A DNA stretch of 64,000 nt from Rutstroemia sp. NJR-2017a BVV2 (lineage: Eukaryota; Ascomycota; Leotiomycetes; Helotiales; Rutstroemiaceae): contig NJPS01000026.1 in assembly GCA_002946415.1 (NCBI GenBank), positions 372,001 through 436,000 of the forward strand, written 5' to 3'. Position numbers and translations under genes: made by a program. Position 1 is the stretch's first letter; each line of letters begins with the position of its first letter. A model generated the notes under the pieces. That model was not told the origin of the DNA, searched no databases, and was given only the letters and a program-made list of their open reading frames with translations. Below, one piece after another: positions 1 through 12,030 of the stretch.

Positions 1-2595
1 TCAAACATACGAAAGTACTCATCGCCTCGCAACTTTTACTATGAGAAACATCCGTTTACTGCGCACGCACACACGCGCGCACACACAGCTATCGATAACG
101 GAACAAACGGTTGTAAGTTGTAAGTAGTTGATGGTTCCTTGCGCCCAAGGCCCCAACACTCCAAGAACATAGGGTCATGCGCGCTCTAATCACCGCCATC
201 TATCTATCCCTCCTCCCTTAGCCCACACTGCCCTGTCTCTATCTCAGGCTCTACGTCTGTGTCTGTTTGAGAAAAGACCAATCCGATACCTTCCCGTCTC
301 CTAACAGTTTGAGAGACCCCTGCCCGAAACCCGCCCAGAGAAACCCACCGCGAACTGAAACCGCGCCACCAGAAGCGTTACAATAAGTGGAGCGCGCGAT
401 GAACCAATCAGAGTGCCTCTCCGGTTACAAAGTTGCCTCTTTTCTATTCAGGACCGAATGTTTGATGCACGGCTGAGGCATGAAGACCGAATTGTGACCT
501 GATATTTTCGAGCTCGGCGGTAAGCCTTGTGGAAGGAGGAGAGGACTTGGTGATCTGTACTTGGTGCTCTCGCGCGCCAGATTCGAATTTGGCTTAGGTC
601 ATTGTATTCGCGGGTAGGGTTAACGGCACATGATCGATCCATTTGCAGCCCGAGTCGAGTCTACTGGTTGAATCAATACGCAGCCCGAGCGGTTATTGAG
701 GTGTTGTACATCAAATCAGTGCTGTAGTCAGAAACAACCTCGACCGAGGACTAGTTCAATTCTACTTCGGGTACTGTACTGTACATAGCATCAACCCAAC
801 TCTCCTCCCGTCGCTCACTCACCAAGTCACACTCGGACTTCCCCTCCCCTCCCACTCCCCCTCCCACTCCCCCTACCACAAACCCAATCTCCCATCACGC
901 ACAAAATCCTCCGATGACACTTCTCACTTCTGCACCCCAACCAGAAACGGGTAATCTTACACTCTCCCACGCCCTCACCTCACCGCATCCCAGGCGTCGA
1001 TCCCGTTCTGCTACCATAAACGTGAACGACAATAACCTATCCTATCCCATACCATGTACACGCATACAAAGCCCAGACTCTTAACACTTTCATACCTCTC
1101 TGCTTTCTTCCCCCTTGGATTTACGGAAAAATACAATACAACACAACACAACATCCTCCTACACACATACGTCAACATCACCCCACGTCGTCGTTATCCC
1201 TCTGGGGATCAAACACCATCTATGACTTAAATTTCCGATATGCATGTCCAAAAATACACAGACAGTACAGGACTGCTCTAATCCGATCTTATCTCGTCCC
1301 ATCTTTATACTCGCACATATCAATCTAGCAGCTGTCCAGATGGATGATTATCTCATTCCCCCACGCAGATGGATGAACAACTTCTCTACATAGCTCATAT
1401 GAACCTATACCATATCACACCAAAACCGCAATTATACCCGCCCCCGTCCGTACCTTTTCTGCAGCCCTGTCCCCTCTCTGCCCCCTCCTCCTCGGCATAT
1501 ATACCCTCTCCCAAAACCCTTTCCCTCTTCATCACCAGGCCAAGCGTATCGCAATCGTACGATAGATCTGCCGTCTCCAACCCCCATCAACCAGCCCCTC
1601 CCTCACCTCACCTCAAACACCACACACCACAATACAACAACACTCCCGCCCAGAGACCGCAATAGAGAACCGAGAAAACCCAAGCAGCCAAGCCCTCCAT
1701 CTCATCCAATCTTTCCCCTCCAGCTTTACTTGACTGGCTTTACGCTCCGTCATCAAGCCAACGTCAACATAACCGGGGAGTAGACGTGAAGTAAAAGTAT
1801 AGGTACCTACCTGAACAAAGACATCGCATCGCATCGCAGCGCAGCGTATGGGTATGGGTATACATACTATGCCATGCTATGCTATAAACAACAAGAACAA
1901 CAACAACAGAAAGGAAAAGAGAAGAGAAGAGATATATATGTAGGGGAAAGCAATCTCGCACCTACTGGAATACGGCAAGGCTAAGGGATCACGTTTTCCT
2001 ACTTACTCAACCACCAGACCTCATTCCTCACATCATATAAACCTGCCTCCCTATAAATCACCTCATAAACTGGACTATCAAAAACCCCAACTCACTTATT
2101 CACTCCTCATCCACTCACTCACGACTCACGTCACCAGCACAATTAGACCATAAGACGAAATCCACACTATGGGGGAAAAAGCTCCGAGTAATGCTATGGG
2201 CCTGAATATCAAGAGGAGTAAGAAAATTAGCAGACGACCCAACCCATCCATCGATCCATCAATCATATCATGTTTCATTTCCCAATCCCATTCATCCCTG
2301 TGCCATCAACCATCACATCATCACTTTCTTTGTAAAAAGCTCTTGGTCACAAAATCCCCCCTCCCACACATCAACATCTTCGGACGGTCAAGCTCAAGCT
2401 CAAGCCCTTCCCATCATTCCATAGCCCAACTCATGAGCTCCCAATTCCACCTTGCCATGTGTTTCTGATAAGTTTCGATTGTGTAAAAAAAGAAGACCCA
2501 GACCAAAAGTTTGTTTCAGTTCATCTGATGATTGACGCCGCCAGCAAATCCTTTACGAGAGGGATAGGGAGACAGAAGAACAGGTAGAAGAGAAA
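1..2595. other. Non-coding region, no supported gene
   Basis: I see no gene here. The stretch holds simple repeats: alternating CA/CG around 61-90, a C/T-rich tract around 841-880 and a short ATCGC-type repeat around 1821-1846. The plus strand is pyrimidine-rich from about 800 to 1700. The open frames present are short, proline/serine-rich and low-complexity, as expected from C-rich DNA. The right edge would contain the 3' UTR of the E2 gene that ends at 2596 on the minus strand. Confidence 0.6.
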
Positions 2596-3519
<924 letters not shown>

Positions 3520-4748
3520 TTTGAAGTATGTATTATGTGTATGAAAGGTGAGAACCGCAAAAGGGAGGAATCGATTATTTCGTCGATGAGATTCTCGAAG
3601 GCGCAGTTGTATGGAGGAGAGTGGGCTGGAGATTTCTGGGTACAGACGTTTTTTGTTAGCAAGCACTAAGAAAAACAGGCGAACGGGTGTACCGAAAATG
3701 ACGGAAGGCTATGGATATTACAGTAGGATGTTCCTTGCGGGAATAATTCTGAGGATATACTTACCAGGAAATCTTTGTTGTTGTTGTTGTTGAGAGGATT
3801 GAAAGTGAGAGATGTGAAAGTTGCGAAAGACGTGGGGATGGATTGTTAAAGGGAAGAAGTCGCAAGTCAAGTTAAGTTAAGTCAAGTCGGGAGTGGAATT
3901 TTGGGTTTTGTTTGGGTCGCAAGAAGCGGCGAAGATTTGTCGGTGCTGATTAGGCGATGCAGGTGTAGGTGGGTGTAGAAGGATGACTGATACGTGGTTC
4001 AGCCTTGGTGATCCGTGTGTGAAGCCAACTTGAGAAAAAGGATTAGATCATTCAGGTGCCTTCTTCTTGTGAGTGGCTGTTATGGCTGTCATACTCCGTT
4101 CAACTTTCTCGACAGGCGATTCTTTCCGTCCAGTCGAGACTCTTCCAAATGTTACGGAACGAGGAAGATTCAGCTGGATGCAACAGGATGTTATTTTGTT
4201 GCTTACAAAGAGTTACAGTGGATTTGCAAATCGCGTCTCTGATCTTATACAGTATTTGCCATCCATCAGCTACATATCGTTCATTCACAAAACAGCCAAC
4301 AGGAGCATTCTTTGCTTTTTCAAGTGAATTCCAATCACAACATCCATCTACAGGATGCAGCTGTCGACTCCTGACTCAAATGTTTCCCACTTTCGGATGA
4401 CGTCTTGTCTTTCCTCTATCATGCTTATCCCGAAGCAGTGCGAACCACTTGAGCAACTGCCAAATCTTCTCGCACAACGAACTTAATTATATGGGGTTGA
4501 GTCAATAACTTACACCAAAGGCTGTCTGCGGAGTGCCAAATGTAGATTGTGTATGTGCATCTTTTACGGAAGGGTCGTCTTTACTTCATATCCATTATGC
4601 CATTGGCGAAATATCTGGTGTTTTGATGGTACATGCGTCACGTCGTACAAATCTTCGCTCATACTAGTATTTCTACACAGAGTTCCATAACCTTAAAGCC
4701 TCACAGCTAACACCTTTGTATCCGTCCATCATGCAAATCTTGACCATA
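3520..4748. other. Intergenic: E2 leader/promoter and GCDH 3' side
   Basis: About 1.2 kb between the E2 start (minus strand, 3519) and the 3' end of the glutaryl-CoA dehydrogenase gene (minus strand, 4749). It contains the proposed E2 leader intron, a short GTT/CAA trinucleotide run near 3775-3793 and a few AAGTT/AAGTC repeats near 3867-3890. I find no coding sequence. Short open frames around 4015-4400 overlap in several frames and have no recognisable domain. Confidence 0.6.
3636..3764 (-). other. Probable 5'-UTR intron of the E2 gene
   Basis: Reading the minus strand, a perfect GTAAGT donor follows G3765, a GCTAAC branch point lies near 3655-3660, and a TACCCAG acceptor ends at 3636. This places a 129-bp intron about 115 bp upstream of the ATG at 3517-3519. 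No coding frame joins across it, so it would be in the leader. Such leader introns are common in highly expressed fungal genes. The call rests on splice signals only. Confidence 0.6.
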
Positions 4749-6154
4749 TTATTTTGAGGTGAATGCCTGTATGCCAGTAATGGCTCGTCCGAGAATCAAA
4801 GCTTGAGGTGAATTGTTAGTATACGAGAACATCATTCACGTAGTAGGATGTACAGAAAACTTACCATGAATATCACTTTGCCCCTCATATGTTTGTGTAA
4901 CGAACAAATTCGCAACATGTCTTCCAATAGCGTACTCGTCACTTGCAGCGTTCCCACCAAATACTTCTTGTAGTGTCCTCGCATTTCGTAGCGCCATGTC
5001 ACAGTTCTGTCTCTTGATCATACTGATCATTTCTGGTGCCGCTTCTCCCTTATCCTTCAGACGTCCGACCTGAATAGCAGCTAGTGTGCCATAAGCAGCA
5101 TCCGTAGCAGCATCCGCTAGCTTCTTCTGCACAAGCTGGTACCTAGCAAGAGGATTCCTGAACTGACTCCTTTCGATAGCATACGCACGGGTTTTCGCAA
5201 TACAGTCTTCCAACGCACCCGTCATTCCCCACGCGATTCCGTATCTGGCGCTGTTCAAGCAGGTGAATGGACCACGAAGACCCTCGACATCCTTAAACAT
5301 ATTTGCTTCAGCAACCGGACATTCATCAAGTTGGATCATGCCAGTGAGGGACGCGCGAAGACCGGTCTTGTTCTTAATAGCCGGTGTCTCTAAAGTCCCT
5401 GGAGGACATTCCGACCGATCAACCAAAAAACCTCTAATCTTGCCCGTTTCTTGAAGCTTAGCCCAAACTAAGAATATATCCGCAATCGGAGAGTTTGTGA
5501 TCCAAGTTTTGCTTCCTGATAATGAAAGATAACCTTTCTTGGTGGGATGCGGTTTCGCTGTTGTTTCCATAGAACCAGGATCACTTCCATGATTTGGCTC
5601 TGTCAAGCCAAAAGCTCCAAGCAGTTTTCCCTTGGCCAATTTTGGCAGGTATTTATCTTTCTGTTCTTGTGTGCCAAACTCGTCGATACCAGTCATAACT
5701 AGCGAAGACTGTACTGACATCCCCGATCGGTAGCCACTGTCGACTCGTTCCACTGCCTTCGTAATAAGCCCGGAGGCGACATTGGACACACCAGCGCAAT
5801 CATATCCTTTGATTGTGGCACCTAGTAAACCAATCTCACCCATTTCCTCGAGGATCTTTCGGTCATAATGTTCGTCTCGATACGCCTCTGTTTACAGCAA
5901 CATCTTAGTTGAAGTCAATCAATTGAAGTTGCAGACTCACGAAGAACTCTAGGTGCCATTCGCTCTTGACAATACTTCTCTGCCATTTCTGCTATGTCTA
6001 TTTCCTCTTCAGTCAAGAGGTGCTTAGCCCCCAAAGGGTCCTGCCAGTCGAATGGCTGCGGGGTAGCATGAGCGGCGAAAGCTCTCGTAGCTGTAGGTGC
6101 GGGGCGAGAAATCGCCAATCGCCTCGCGGTACTTCGTAATAGAGGTTTATACAT
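4749..6154 (-). CDS. Glutaryl-CoA dehydrogenase, mitochondrial
   Basis: Flavoenzyme that oxidises and decarboxylates glutaryl-CoA to crotonyl-CoA in lysine and tryptophan breakdown, passing electrons to ETF in the mitochondrial matrix. Three exons, complement(4749..4801, 4865..5887, 5941..6154), give 429 aa, the usual length. Residues 1-30 form an Arg/Ala-rich, acid-free presequence fitting mitochondrial import. The acyl-CoA dehydrogenase fold follows, with the FAD/substrate segment GLTEPNHGSDPG near 165-176 and the GCDH-type stretch CLNSARYGIAWG near 281-292. The catalytic base is predicted as Glu406 in TYEG, and the C-terminus is DIHALILGRAITG. The last intron splits the codon after DIH and carries a TACTAAC branch point. 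Family members with similar folds (short-chain ACADs) lack the GCDH-specific stretch. The gene is divergent from FEN1 across 580 bp. Confidence 0.95.
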
Positions 6155-6734
6155 CTTGAATTTCGAATAACTGTAGGACAGTCAAGTTCAAATGATGTTT
6201 GAGACTTGCAAGCCAAGAATCAAAGGGTCGCGGGGGATATAAATCGTAAGCTACCCCGGACGAACTAAACTTATGGACTAAATCGGCTCCAATTCATCTT
6301 TCTTTGATGCTCCGAGGCATGTTCGGATGCTGATCCGGCATTTTGATTCGCATATTGGTGAATTGTGCTGTCCAGGAGGTACCTGAAAGCTGGTGTTAAA
6401 GTAATTTGCAATTTTTGGTGAAGATGTAATAGATATGGTGGTGATGATGCGGAATTCACCCAACGGTTTGAAAGGCCGCCGTTCCTGGCTGTCGGTTTCC
6501 TAAAGATTGAAAAGGTTGACTTGTTTAAGTGACATTTTAGAGATCCAAGAAGTTTGTGCCTGAATCCGATAAGCTAGATAAGGCTGCTGCCTAAGCCAAA
6601 CCACTCAACGCGAGATCGCGCTTTTTCTCATGCACGTCACCCGCGTCAACTTCATAAATCCGGTCTGCGAAAAGGCATCTCCTCATCAACTCTCACTACA
6701 CCTTTGCAAATAAAATTCACACAACACCGCAATC
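6155..6734. promoter_or_regulatory. Divergent promoter region, GCDH (-) and FEN1 (+)
   Basis: A 580-bp gap separates the start codons of glutaryl-CoA dehydrogenase and FEN1. No coding frame fits. The FEN1-proximal 130 bp contain CGCG-core elements, listed separately, consistent with S-phase control of a replication gene. A C/A-rich leader runs directly up to the FEN1 ATG at 6735. Confidence 0.5.
6608..6647 (+). promoter_or_regulatory. MBF/MCB-like CGCG sites upstream of FEN1
   Basis: ACGCGAGATCGCG at 6608-6620 is nearly palindromic (arms CGCGA and TCGCG). A second CGCG core, CCGCGTC, lies at 6641-6647, which is GACGCGG on the other strand. Both resemble the MluI cell-cycle box ACGCGT bound by MBF/SBF (Mbp1/Swi4-Swi6) and sit 88-127 bp before the ATG. 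RAD27 is a known MBF-type target in yeast. Binding here is inferred. Confidence 0.4.
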
Positions 6735-8095
6735 ATGGGTATTAAGCAATTGATGTCCATTATCAAGGATGAAGCACCTGATGCTGTCAAAGAAGGAGAA
6801 ATCAAAAACCAATTTGGTAGGAAAGTAGCTATCGTAAGTAGAGTCGAACCAGGTACCCATCATCATATGCGCAATTGGCTAACTTCAGGTACAGGATGCG
6901 TATGTCTTCTTACTACCTACGAAAACTTTGCACAGTGCTAAAATGAATATAGCTCCATGAGCATCTACAGTTTCCTCATCGCCGTTCGCTCAGGCGGAGA
7001 AATGCTCACAAACGAAGACGGCGAAACCACCTCCCACTTGATGGGAATGTTCTACCGTACCCTCCGTATCGTCGACAACGGTATAAAGCCCGTCTACGTA
7101 TTCGACGGCGCACCACCTAAGCTAAAATCCGGCGAACTGGCCAAACGATTCCAGCGCAAAGCCACTGCCACCGAAGGTCTAGAAGAAGCCAAGGAAACGG
7201 GTACCGCAGAAGAAGTTGAGAAGTTCTCGAGACGAACCGTCAGAGTTACTCGAGAGCATAATGCGGAATGTCAGAAGCTGCTGAAGTTGATGGGTATTCC
7301 ATATATAATTGCTCCCACAGAAGCAGAAGCTCAATGTGCAGTTTTGGCGCGAGCAGGGAAGGTTTATGCAGCGGCTAGTGAGGATATGGATACATTGTGT
7401 TTCGACTCTCCTATCCTGTTAAGACATCTCACATTTAGTGAGCAGCGCAAGGAGCCTATTCAAGAAGTGATTTTGGAGAAAGTCCTTACCGGTCTTAACA
7501 TGGACCGCAAGCAGGTAAGTCACTCTTACTCGCCCCAGAACCACCACCCTCCAAGCTAATAACCAATCACTAGTTCGTCGATCTCTGCATTCTCCTGGGT
7601 TGCGACTACCTCGATCCGATCCCCAAAATCGGTCCTCACACAGCCCTCAAACTAATCCGCGAACACGGCACGCTGGAGAACCTCGTCGAGTGGATCAAAT
7701 CCGACAAGAAGGAGCGCTACACCATCCCCGAAGACTGGCCATACCAAGACGCACGCGAGTTATTTTTCAAGCCCGATGTGCGGCCCGCTGACCACGAAGA
7801 CTGCGATTTCAAATGGGAGGCCCCTGACATCGAAGGGTTGGTGGAGTTCTTGGTTGTCGAGAAAGGGTTCAGTGAAGATCGAGTCCGCAGCGCGGCGGCG
7901 AAGCTGACGAAGAATCTGAAGAGCAGTCAACAAGCGCGATTAGAGGGCTTCTTCAAGCCGATCCCGAAGACGGATGATGAGAGGGCGGCGCTCAAGAGGA
8001 AGAGGGATGAGCAGATTGAGGAGAAGAAGAAGAAGGCTAAGGATGAGAAGAAGGAGAAGGCGAAGGGTAAGGCGAAGCCGAGGGGTAATGCTTAG
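6735..8095 (+). CDS. fen1: Flap endonuclease 1 (FEN1/Rad27)
   Basis: Structure-specific 5' flap endonuclease for Okazaki fragment maturation and long-patch base excision repair in the nucleus. The model join(6735..6833, 6895..6899, 6953..7514, 7574..8095) gives 395 aa, the family length. Metal-binding residues are all present: Asp34, Asp86 (VFDGAPP), Glu158 and Glu160 (PTEAEAQ), Asp179 and Asp181 (SEDMDT) and Asp233 (GCDYLD). The PCNA-binding box QARLEGFF is followed by a Lys/Glu-rich tail that should act as a nuclear localisation signal. Exon 2 is only 5 nt (GATGC) yet is required: it restores the frame and supplies Asp34 and most of Ala35 of the conserved AIDASMSIY. An alternative acceptor 6 nt upstream (after 6888) would insert Val-Gln. 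The gene is divergent from GCDH and convergent with the membrane protein gene at 9036. Confidence 0.96.
6895..6899 (+). other. 5-nt coding microexon of FEN1
   Basis: The five bases GATGC lie between an intron of 61 bp (6834-6894; GTAAGT donor, GCTAAC branch, TACAG acceptor) and one of 53 bp (6900-6952; GTATGT donor, ATATAG acceptor). Without them exon 1 (33 codons) and exon 3 join out of frame. With them the protein reads through the universally conserved IDASM segment. Asp34 is a catalytic metal ligand, so inclusion decides activity. Confidence 0.85.
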
Positions 8096-9035
8096 ATCAA
8101 AGTGGAACAGGGGCTGCAGGATGTATATTGACTGGGACCGGGATCTACTTTCTTCATCCCTTTATTTTGGGTGGTGCTTTAAGGAGGCGAGCGATAAAGG
8201 TTCGATGGGCGTTTGCAGGCGGCGTTTATTGAGGCGAAGTGAGACTCGAATTGTCTTATGCTGTTATATCATATTATCTCATGAATCTGAATCGGTACGA
8301 GCAAGTACCGTTGATAATGAACGAGCAGGAGCAGTTTAGCTATTTAGTTATATAGCTCTCAATACATACACACAAACGTTGTGCCGAGGAAGAAGGAGGG
8401 AGGGACTCCAAGGGAGGGCATAGACGAGTTAGGCTTGCTTGCTTGATGGTAAGTAACATATATATATGTATGTATACAGCATCCTCTATATATTGAACCC
8501 GTGTATACAGTCTGGATGATACGTAGGTAGTCCAGAAAACCCGAGAAAAAGAAGCCTGTCACCATCGATCCTCAACTACCATTTACTTTCTCTCCTTCTG
8601 CCGGGGAGTCGTCGAAATGCAGTATCTTGTTCTGAGATCTCCTGAGAATCTAGGTACATTAAATATATGACACTTCGTACTTTTGACATTATTAGATTTA
8701 CTTGCTGCTGCTAAGTTTTCACCCGCATTCACACGGAGGAAGCATTAGTTCTAGTTTTATAGCTTGGAGATATATGGTTGTTATTATTACTTAACTTTAT
8801 TTGTCCCGTAACTTTATTGTATTCATATCTTACTTTCTTTCCAGGATGTCCAGCATCCAATCCGTATTGGGTTAACGTTTCTTTTCCTACCTTACCCTAC
8901 CCTACCGTGTTTGTTCTTGCTCATCAGGAAAATGCAAGATGGTACAAAGAGAACGGACAAAGAAGAAAAGAAACTTACTTACCATACCTTACCTTGTCTT
9001 ACCTGACCGATTGTTACTCACTTACCTCTCTCCCT
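8096..9035. other. Tail-to-tail intergenic region
   Basis: This 940-bp stretch lies between the FEN1 stop (plus strand) and the stop of the minus-strand membrane protein gene at 9036. It should hold both 3' UTRs. It is AT-rich around 8450-8500 and 8640-8790, with a TATA-type repeat near 8455-8480 and CTTACC-type repeats near 8890-9005. I see no coding sequence. Confidence 0.5.
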
Positions 9036-9737
9036 CTACAAAGGTCTTCCCTCCCACCCCGGCCTAACCGCTCCCTCCCGTCCCCTCTGTTCCATAATAT
9101 TCCCCCCATCAACCCATCTCGGGCCCTCCTCCATCGGCATAGCTCTCCCCCGGGTACGAGCCGGATACGCAGCTACATTCGGGTGCGCCATAGGTTGCGG
9201 CGCATACCCATATCCATACATCGGCTGCATCGCAAATCCGTCAGTTCCCGGATGCGCAGCCACAGCCGCGAACCCGGGCCTTCCATTCGCAACTTCTTGC
9301 TGCTGCTTCGCCATCTTTGCGCGCTCCTCGTTGCTTTCCTTAGCCTTGCGCTTGTTGCGCCCGCGGCACCAGCAGCAGCGGATGCAGCAGAAGGCGACGC
9401 TGCCGATGATGATGAGGAAGAGGATTACGACGTAGATGATGGCGTGGCCGCCGGTGCTGGTGCTGGTGCTGGTGCTGCCGGGAGTGACGACGGCGCCACT
9501 GGGGGTGGAGGACGGTTTGAGGGGGATGTGGGAGGAGCTTGAAGGGGTTTTGGTGGAGGTGTGGGATATGGAGCTGGGGGTGAAGGTGGTGAAGAGGGAG
9601 TGTGATGTGGTGGTGGGTTTGGGTACGGTGGTGGTTTTGGTGGAGGTGAGGAGGGTGGTCGGGTCGAGTTGAATCTTTGCGAGGGTCGGGATGACGGTGT
9701 GGATGGCGTCTGTGGAGAGACGTTGTGGGTAAGCCAT
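9036..9737 (-). CDS. Single-pass membrane protein, Ser/Thr-rich ectodomain
   Basis: A single-exon gene for a 233-aa protein of unrecognised family. Residues 31-96 are very rich in Ser, Thr and Pro, suitable for O-mannosylation. A strongly hydrophobic span (about 98-118) follows, then CCIRCCWC, whose clustered cysteines just inside the membrane could be palmitoylated. The remaining tail of about 110 residues is basic, then Gln/Ala-, Gly/Tyr- and Met/Pro-rich and probably disordered. The layout recalls Mid2/Wsc-type fungal wall-stress sensors, but I see no N-terminal signal peptide and no WSC cysteine domain, so this is an architectural analogy only. The start ATG at 9735-9737 is the first in frame. 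The coding DNA is strongly G-rich on the plus strand from about 9430 to 9660. Confidence 0.7.
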   Translation of the reverse strand: MAYPQRLSTDAIHTVIPTLAKIQLDPTTLLTSTKTTTVPKPTTTSHSLFTTFTPSSISHTSTKTPSSSSHIPLKPSSTPSGAVVTPGSTSTSTSTGGHAIIYVVILFLIIIGSVAFCCIRCCWCRGRNKRKAKESNEERAKMAKQQQEVANGRPGFAAVAAHPGTDGFAMQPMYGYGYAPQPMAHPNVAAYPARTRGRAMPMEEGPRWVDGGNIMEQRGREGAVRPGWEGRPL

Positions 9738-10179
9738 GTTTGGTTGTTTCTTTGGTGTTTTGACTTTGGGTGTGCTTGTGACTGTCTCTCTTTTGGTCCT
9801 CAGTTCGTATGCTATTGCTTTTGTGGCAGCGTAAATGAAATGAAATAGACTTATAGGTTTTTTTTCTGATATGATGGAGGAAGAAGGGAAAAATGGGAGG
9901 AAAGAGGGTTTTATAACACAATTCGTTTGTCGAACAAAGGATGAAAGAACTGTTCGTGGATATACATGAACAGTGAAAGAGGAAGATTCTCAGGTATAAA
10001 GAATTGTTTGTTGAGGTAGAACAATTTGAGGCTGTCTTCTTGTTGATGGGGGTTGGGTAACAAAGGAAACGAATGCGAAGAGTATGAGAATAAGGAGATC
10101 TATTTTTGAATGCAAAGACTGATTGTCCGAGCAGTGGAGAGCAAACTCGCTCTCTGGTCCCTAGATATTGCGAATGTAA
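9738..10179. other. Intergenic, promoter side of the Ser/Thr-rich gene
   Basis: A 442-bp stretch between the ATG of the minus-strand membrane protein and the stop of the LCCL protein gene, also on the minus strand. On the minus strand the leader is A/C-rich with short TTTC tracts. No gene or RNA is recognisable. Confidence 0.5.
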
Positions 10180-12030
10180 TCATCTACTAGCACCCTCCTC
10201 AAAACCGATCCACGCCCCATCCTTATCCCAAATCCCAGCTTTCGTGTAATCTAAACTTTTACCTCCATGCATATATCCAAATCTGAAATACTCCTTGTCT
10301 CGCTCCTCTCTTTCCCACGTAAAAAGATGCGCAACTGGTAGCAGTTGATCTCTATATCGTCTATATCTTTCCACGTCATTAACTAATATACTGATACTGT
10401 CAATTCCCCATTTCTGGTCCTCGGAGTCCTGTATAGGGGGATATGTCCATTCAAACGATATACTCGACATGTTGTCTCCAAGCGAGATGATTGGTTGTGT
10501 GATAAGAGGTAGTAGTGAACCGAACTGCGCATCTTCCCTCAGTGCTGCGTCTGTTTGTAAGACGGAAGCAAACCCCCAGCGGGCAATACCATTGATAAAC
10601 AGGCCGAGCAGAAGACCTTGGTACAGCAGTGAAGGTCGAGTTTGCATACTGGTGCCGGGGATCAACAATAATGCAATGACATAGTGATGGATTCGTAGGT
10701 GCAAAGCAGGAAGAGATGCTAGGACGAAGATGGAAAATGCAAATATGCCGTATAGTAGGAGATATTGAGGAAGGCGGCCTTCAAGGCGGAGATAGATGAT
10801 CTGTTGGGTGGCGATGAATATGACAAGAAGAACTATGATCGCCAGGGCTAATTTAGCACCAGGTTCCTGTTGAATGTCATGAGGTGTCAGACGTTGGATA
10901 GGCAGCCAGGAGAAAGTATAATTGGATAGTGCACCAAACCAGCATCCGCCGAGATAGAGTACCGTTTTCTCATACTGAGCCGTCAGATCTTGAAGTGATC
11001 GTCGTGCATAAAATTGGTAGAAAACGAGGGCACAAAATGCTGCTGGAAGGAGTCTTGCAGCAAAGGTTGATATAAGCTCTGAAAGTTGAGATATTGATGG
11101 GGGATCGGAGACTAGCCCGACCTGGGAACATACTCCAATGAATGCACTAGTGAAGAACAACGGAGCTGATGTGGTAAATAGAGAGATGAGTATGGTGAAG
11201 GTTAGAGACAGTACCAGGCTTGGCCAACGTCGATCCTTTGCTCTGCATCCTTCAATCTTCTCAAAAGTAAAGGAAAGTGGGAAGTACGAGTCAAACTCTA
11301 CGCTGGAAATCCCATTACGCTCAGTACTAGGAAAGTCTCGCTGTTGACCAATCTTCGTAACAATGCCACAGCCACCGTCGGCATCATTAATGATGCCTGC
11401 ATGTATTGCGGAACCACAAATAACAGAGTCGCCGCGATAAATAGGACCGCCTATGACGAATGGTCTATAATTGATTTCTTGAACTCCCACCGCATGCGGG
11501 TTCAGCACCTTGACAGACGCGCAATGAGCAGGACATCTGAAGGCAAGACCGGTGTCGTTGAATGGTCGGCAATCAATCCCATCTAGCCCACAGTGGTTTG
11601 ATCTTTTCCAGATTGTATCTGTGCATTCCAACGAGACCACATCACCGTAACCTTCAACTTTTCCTGGCAGTCGATTGTTAAGAAGTAAAACAATGAAACC
11701 TAATAACCACGCGATGGAAACTACAACGAACAAGACTGCCTTGAGTTTGTAAGTTGGACACCATTGTTCTATGAGATCAATTGGAGCTTCCTGAAAGCCC
11801 GGAAACACCGGTTTGATCTTCTGGACGCGCGATGGTTGTGGTCCGGTCACCCATGAAATCACGCGTCCGTAGCAAGAACGCGACGTTCCTTCCAAGAAGC
11901 GTGGCGTCGAGGCAGGAGCATTTTCTTCGATGTCAAGATTTTCGACGCGCGGATGCAAAAGTTCGCGCTCGGCGTCATCGAAGTCGAGATCCGAGTCTTC
12001 GTACGCATCTGGTCCGCCTCGGGAATTCAT
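10180..12030 (-). CDS. LCCL-domain multi-pass membrane protein
   Basis: A single-exon gene for a 616-aa protein. An acidic cytosolic N-terminus (1-90) is followed by a first membrane span near 97-117. A cysteine-rich lumenal or extracellular region of about 136-262 contains the LCCL signature: a YRGDS-type turn, then Cys205, the hallmark IHAGII (209-214) and a GG pair (219-220). Six to eight further hydrophobic spans lie between about 270 and 490, and the C-terminal 120 residues are soluble. LCCL domains (Limulus factor C, cochlin, Lgl1) are extracellular modules of uncertain ligand. Fungal proteins with one LCCL domain between a first span and a multi-span region form a known family without assigned function. 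The domain call is firm; location (plasma membrane or ER) and role are not known. The start ATG is 12028-12030. Confidence 0.85.
   Translation of the reverse strand: MNSRGGPDAYEDSDLDFDDAERELLHPRVENLDIEENAPASTPRFLEGTSRSCYGRVISWVTGPQPSRVQKIKPVFPGFQEAPIDLIEQWCPTYKLKAVLFVVVSIAWLLGFIVLLLNNRLPGKVEGYGDVVSLECTDTIWKRSNHCGLDGIDCRPFNDTGLAFRCPAHCASVKVLNPHAVGVQEINYRPFVIGGPIYRGDSVICGSAIHAGIINDADGGCGIVTKIGQQRDFPSTERNGISSVEFDSYFPLSFTFEKIEGCRAKDRRWPSLVLSLTFTILISLFTTSAPLFFTSAFIGVCSQVGLVSDPPSISQLSELISTFAARLLPAAFCALVFYQFYARRSLQDLTAQYEKTVLYLGGCWFGALSNYTFSWLPIQRLTPHDIQQEPGAKLALAIIVLLVIFIATQQIIYLRLEGRLPQYLLLYGIFAFSIFVLASLPALHLRIHHYVIALLLIPGTSMQTRPSLLYQGLLLGLFINGIARWGFASVLQTDAALREDAQFGSLLPLITQPIISLGDNMSSISFEWTYPPIQDSEDQKWGIDSISILVNDVERYRRYRDQLLPVAHLFTWEREERDKEYFRFGYMHGGKSLDYTKAGIWDKDGAWIGFEEGASR

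Noticed and set aside
8778..9542. A 254-codon open frame on the plus strand
   Set aside because: It overlaps the better-supported minus-strand membrane protein gene, begins without a proper start context and is repetitive Ala/Asp/Gly sequence mirroring the Ser/Thr-rich repeat of the opposite strand.
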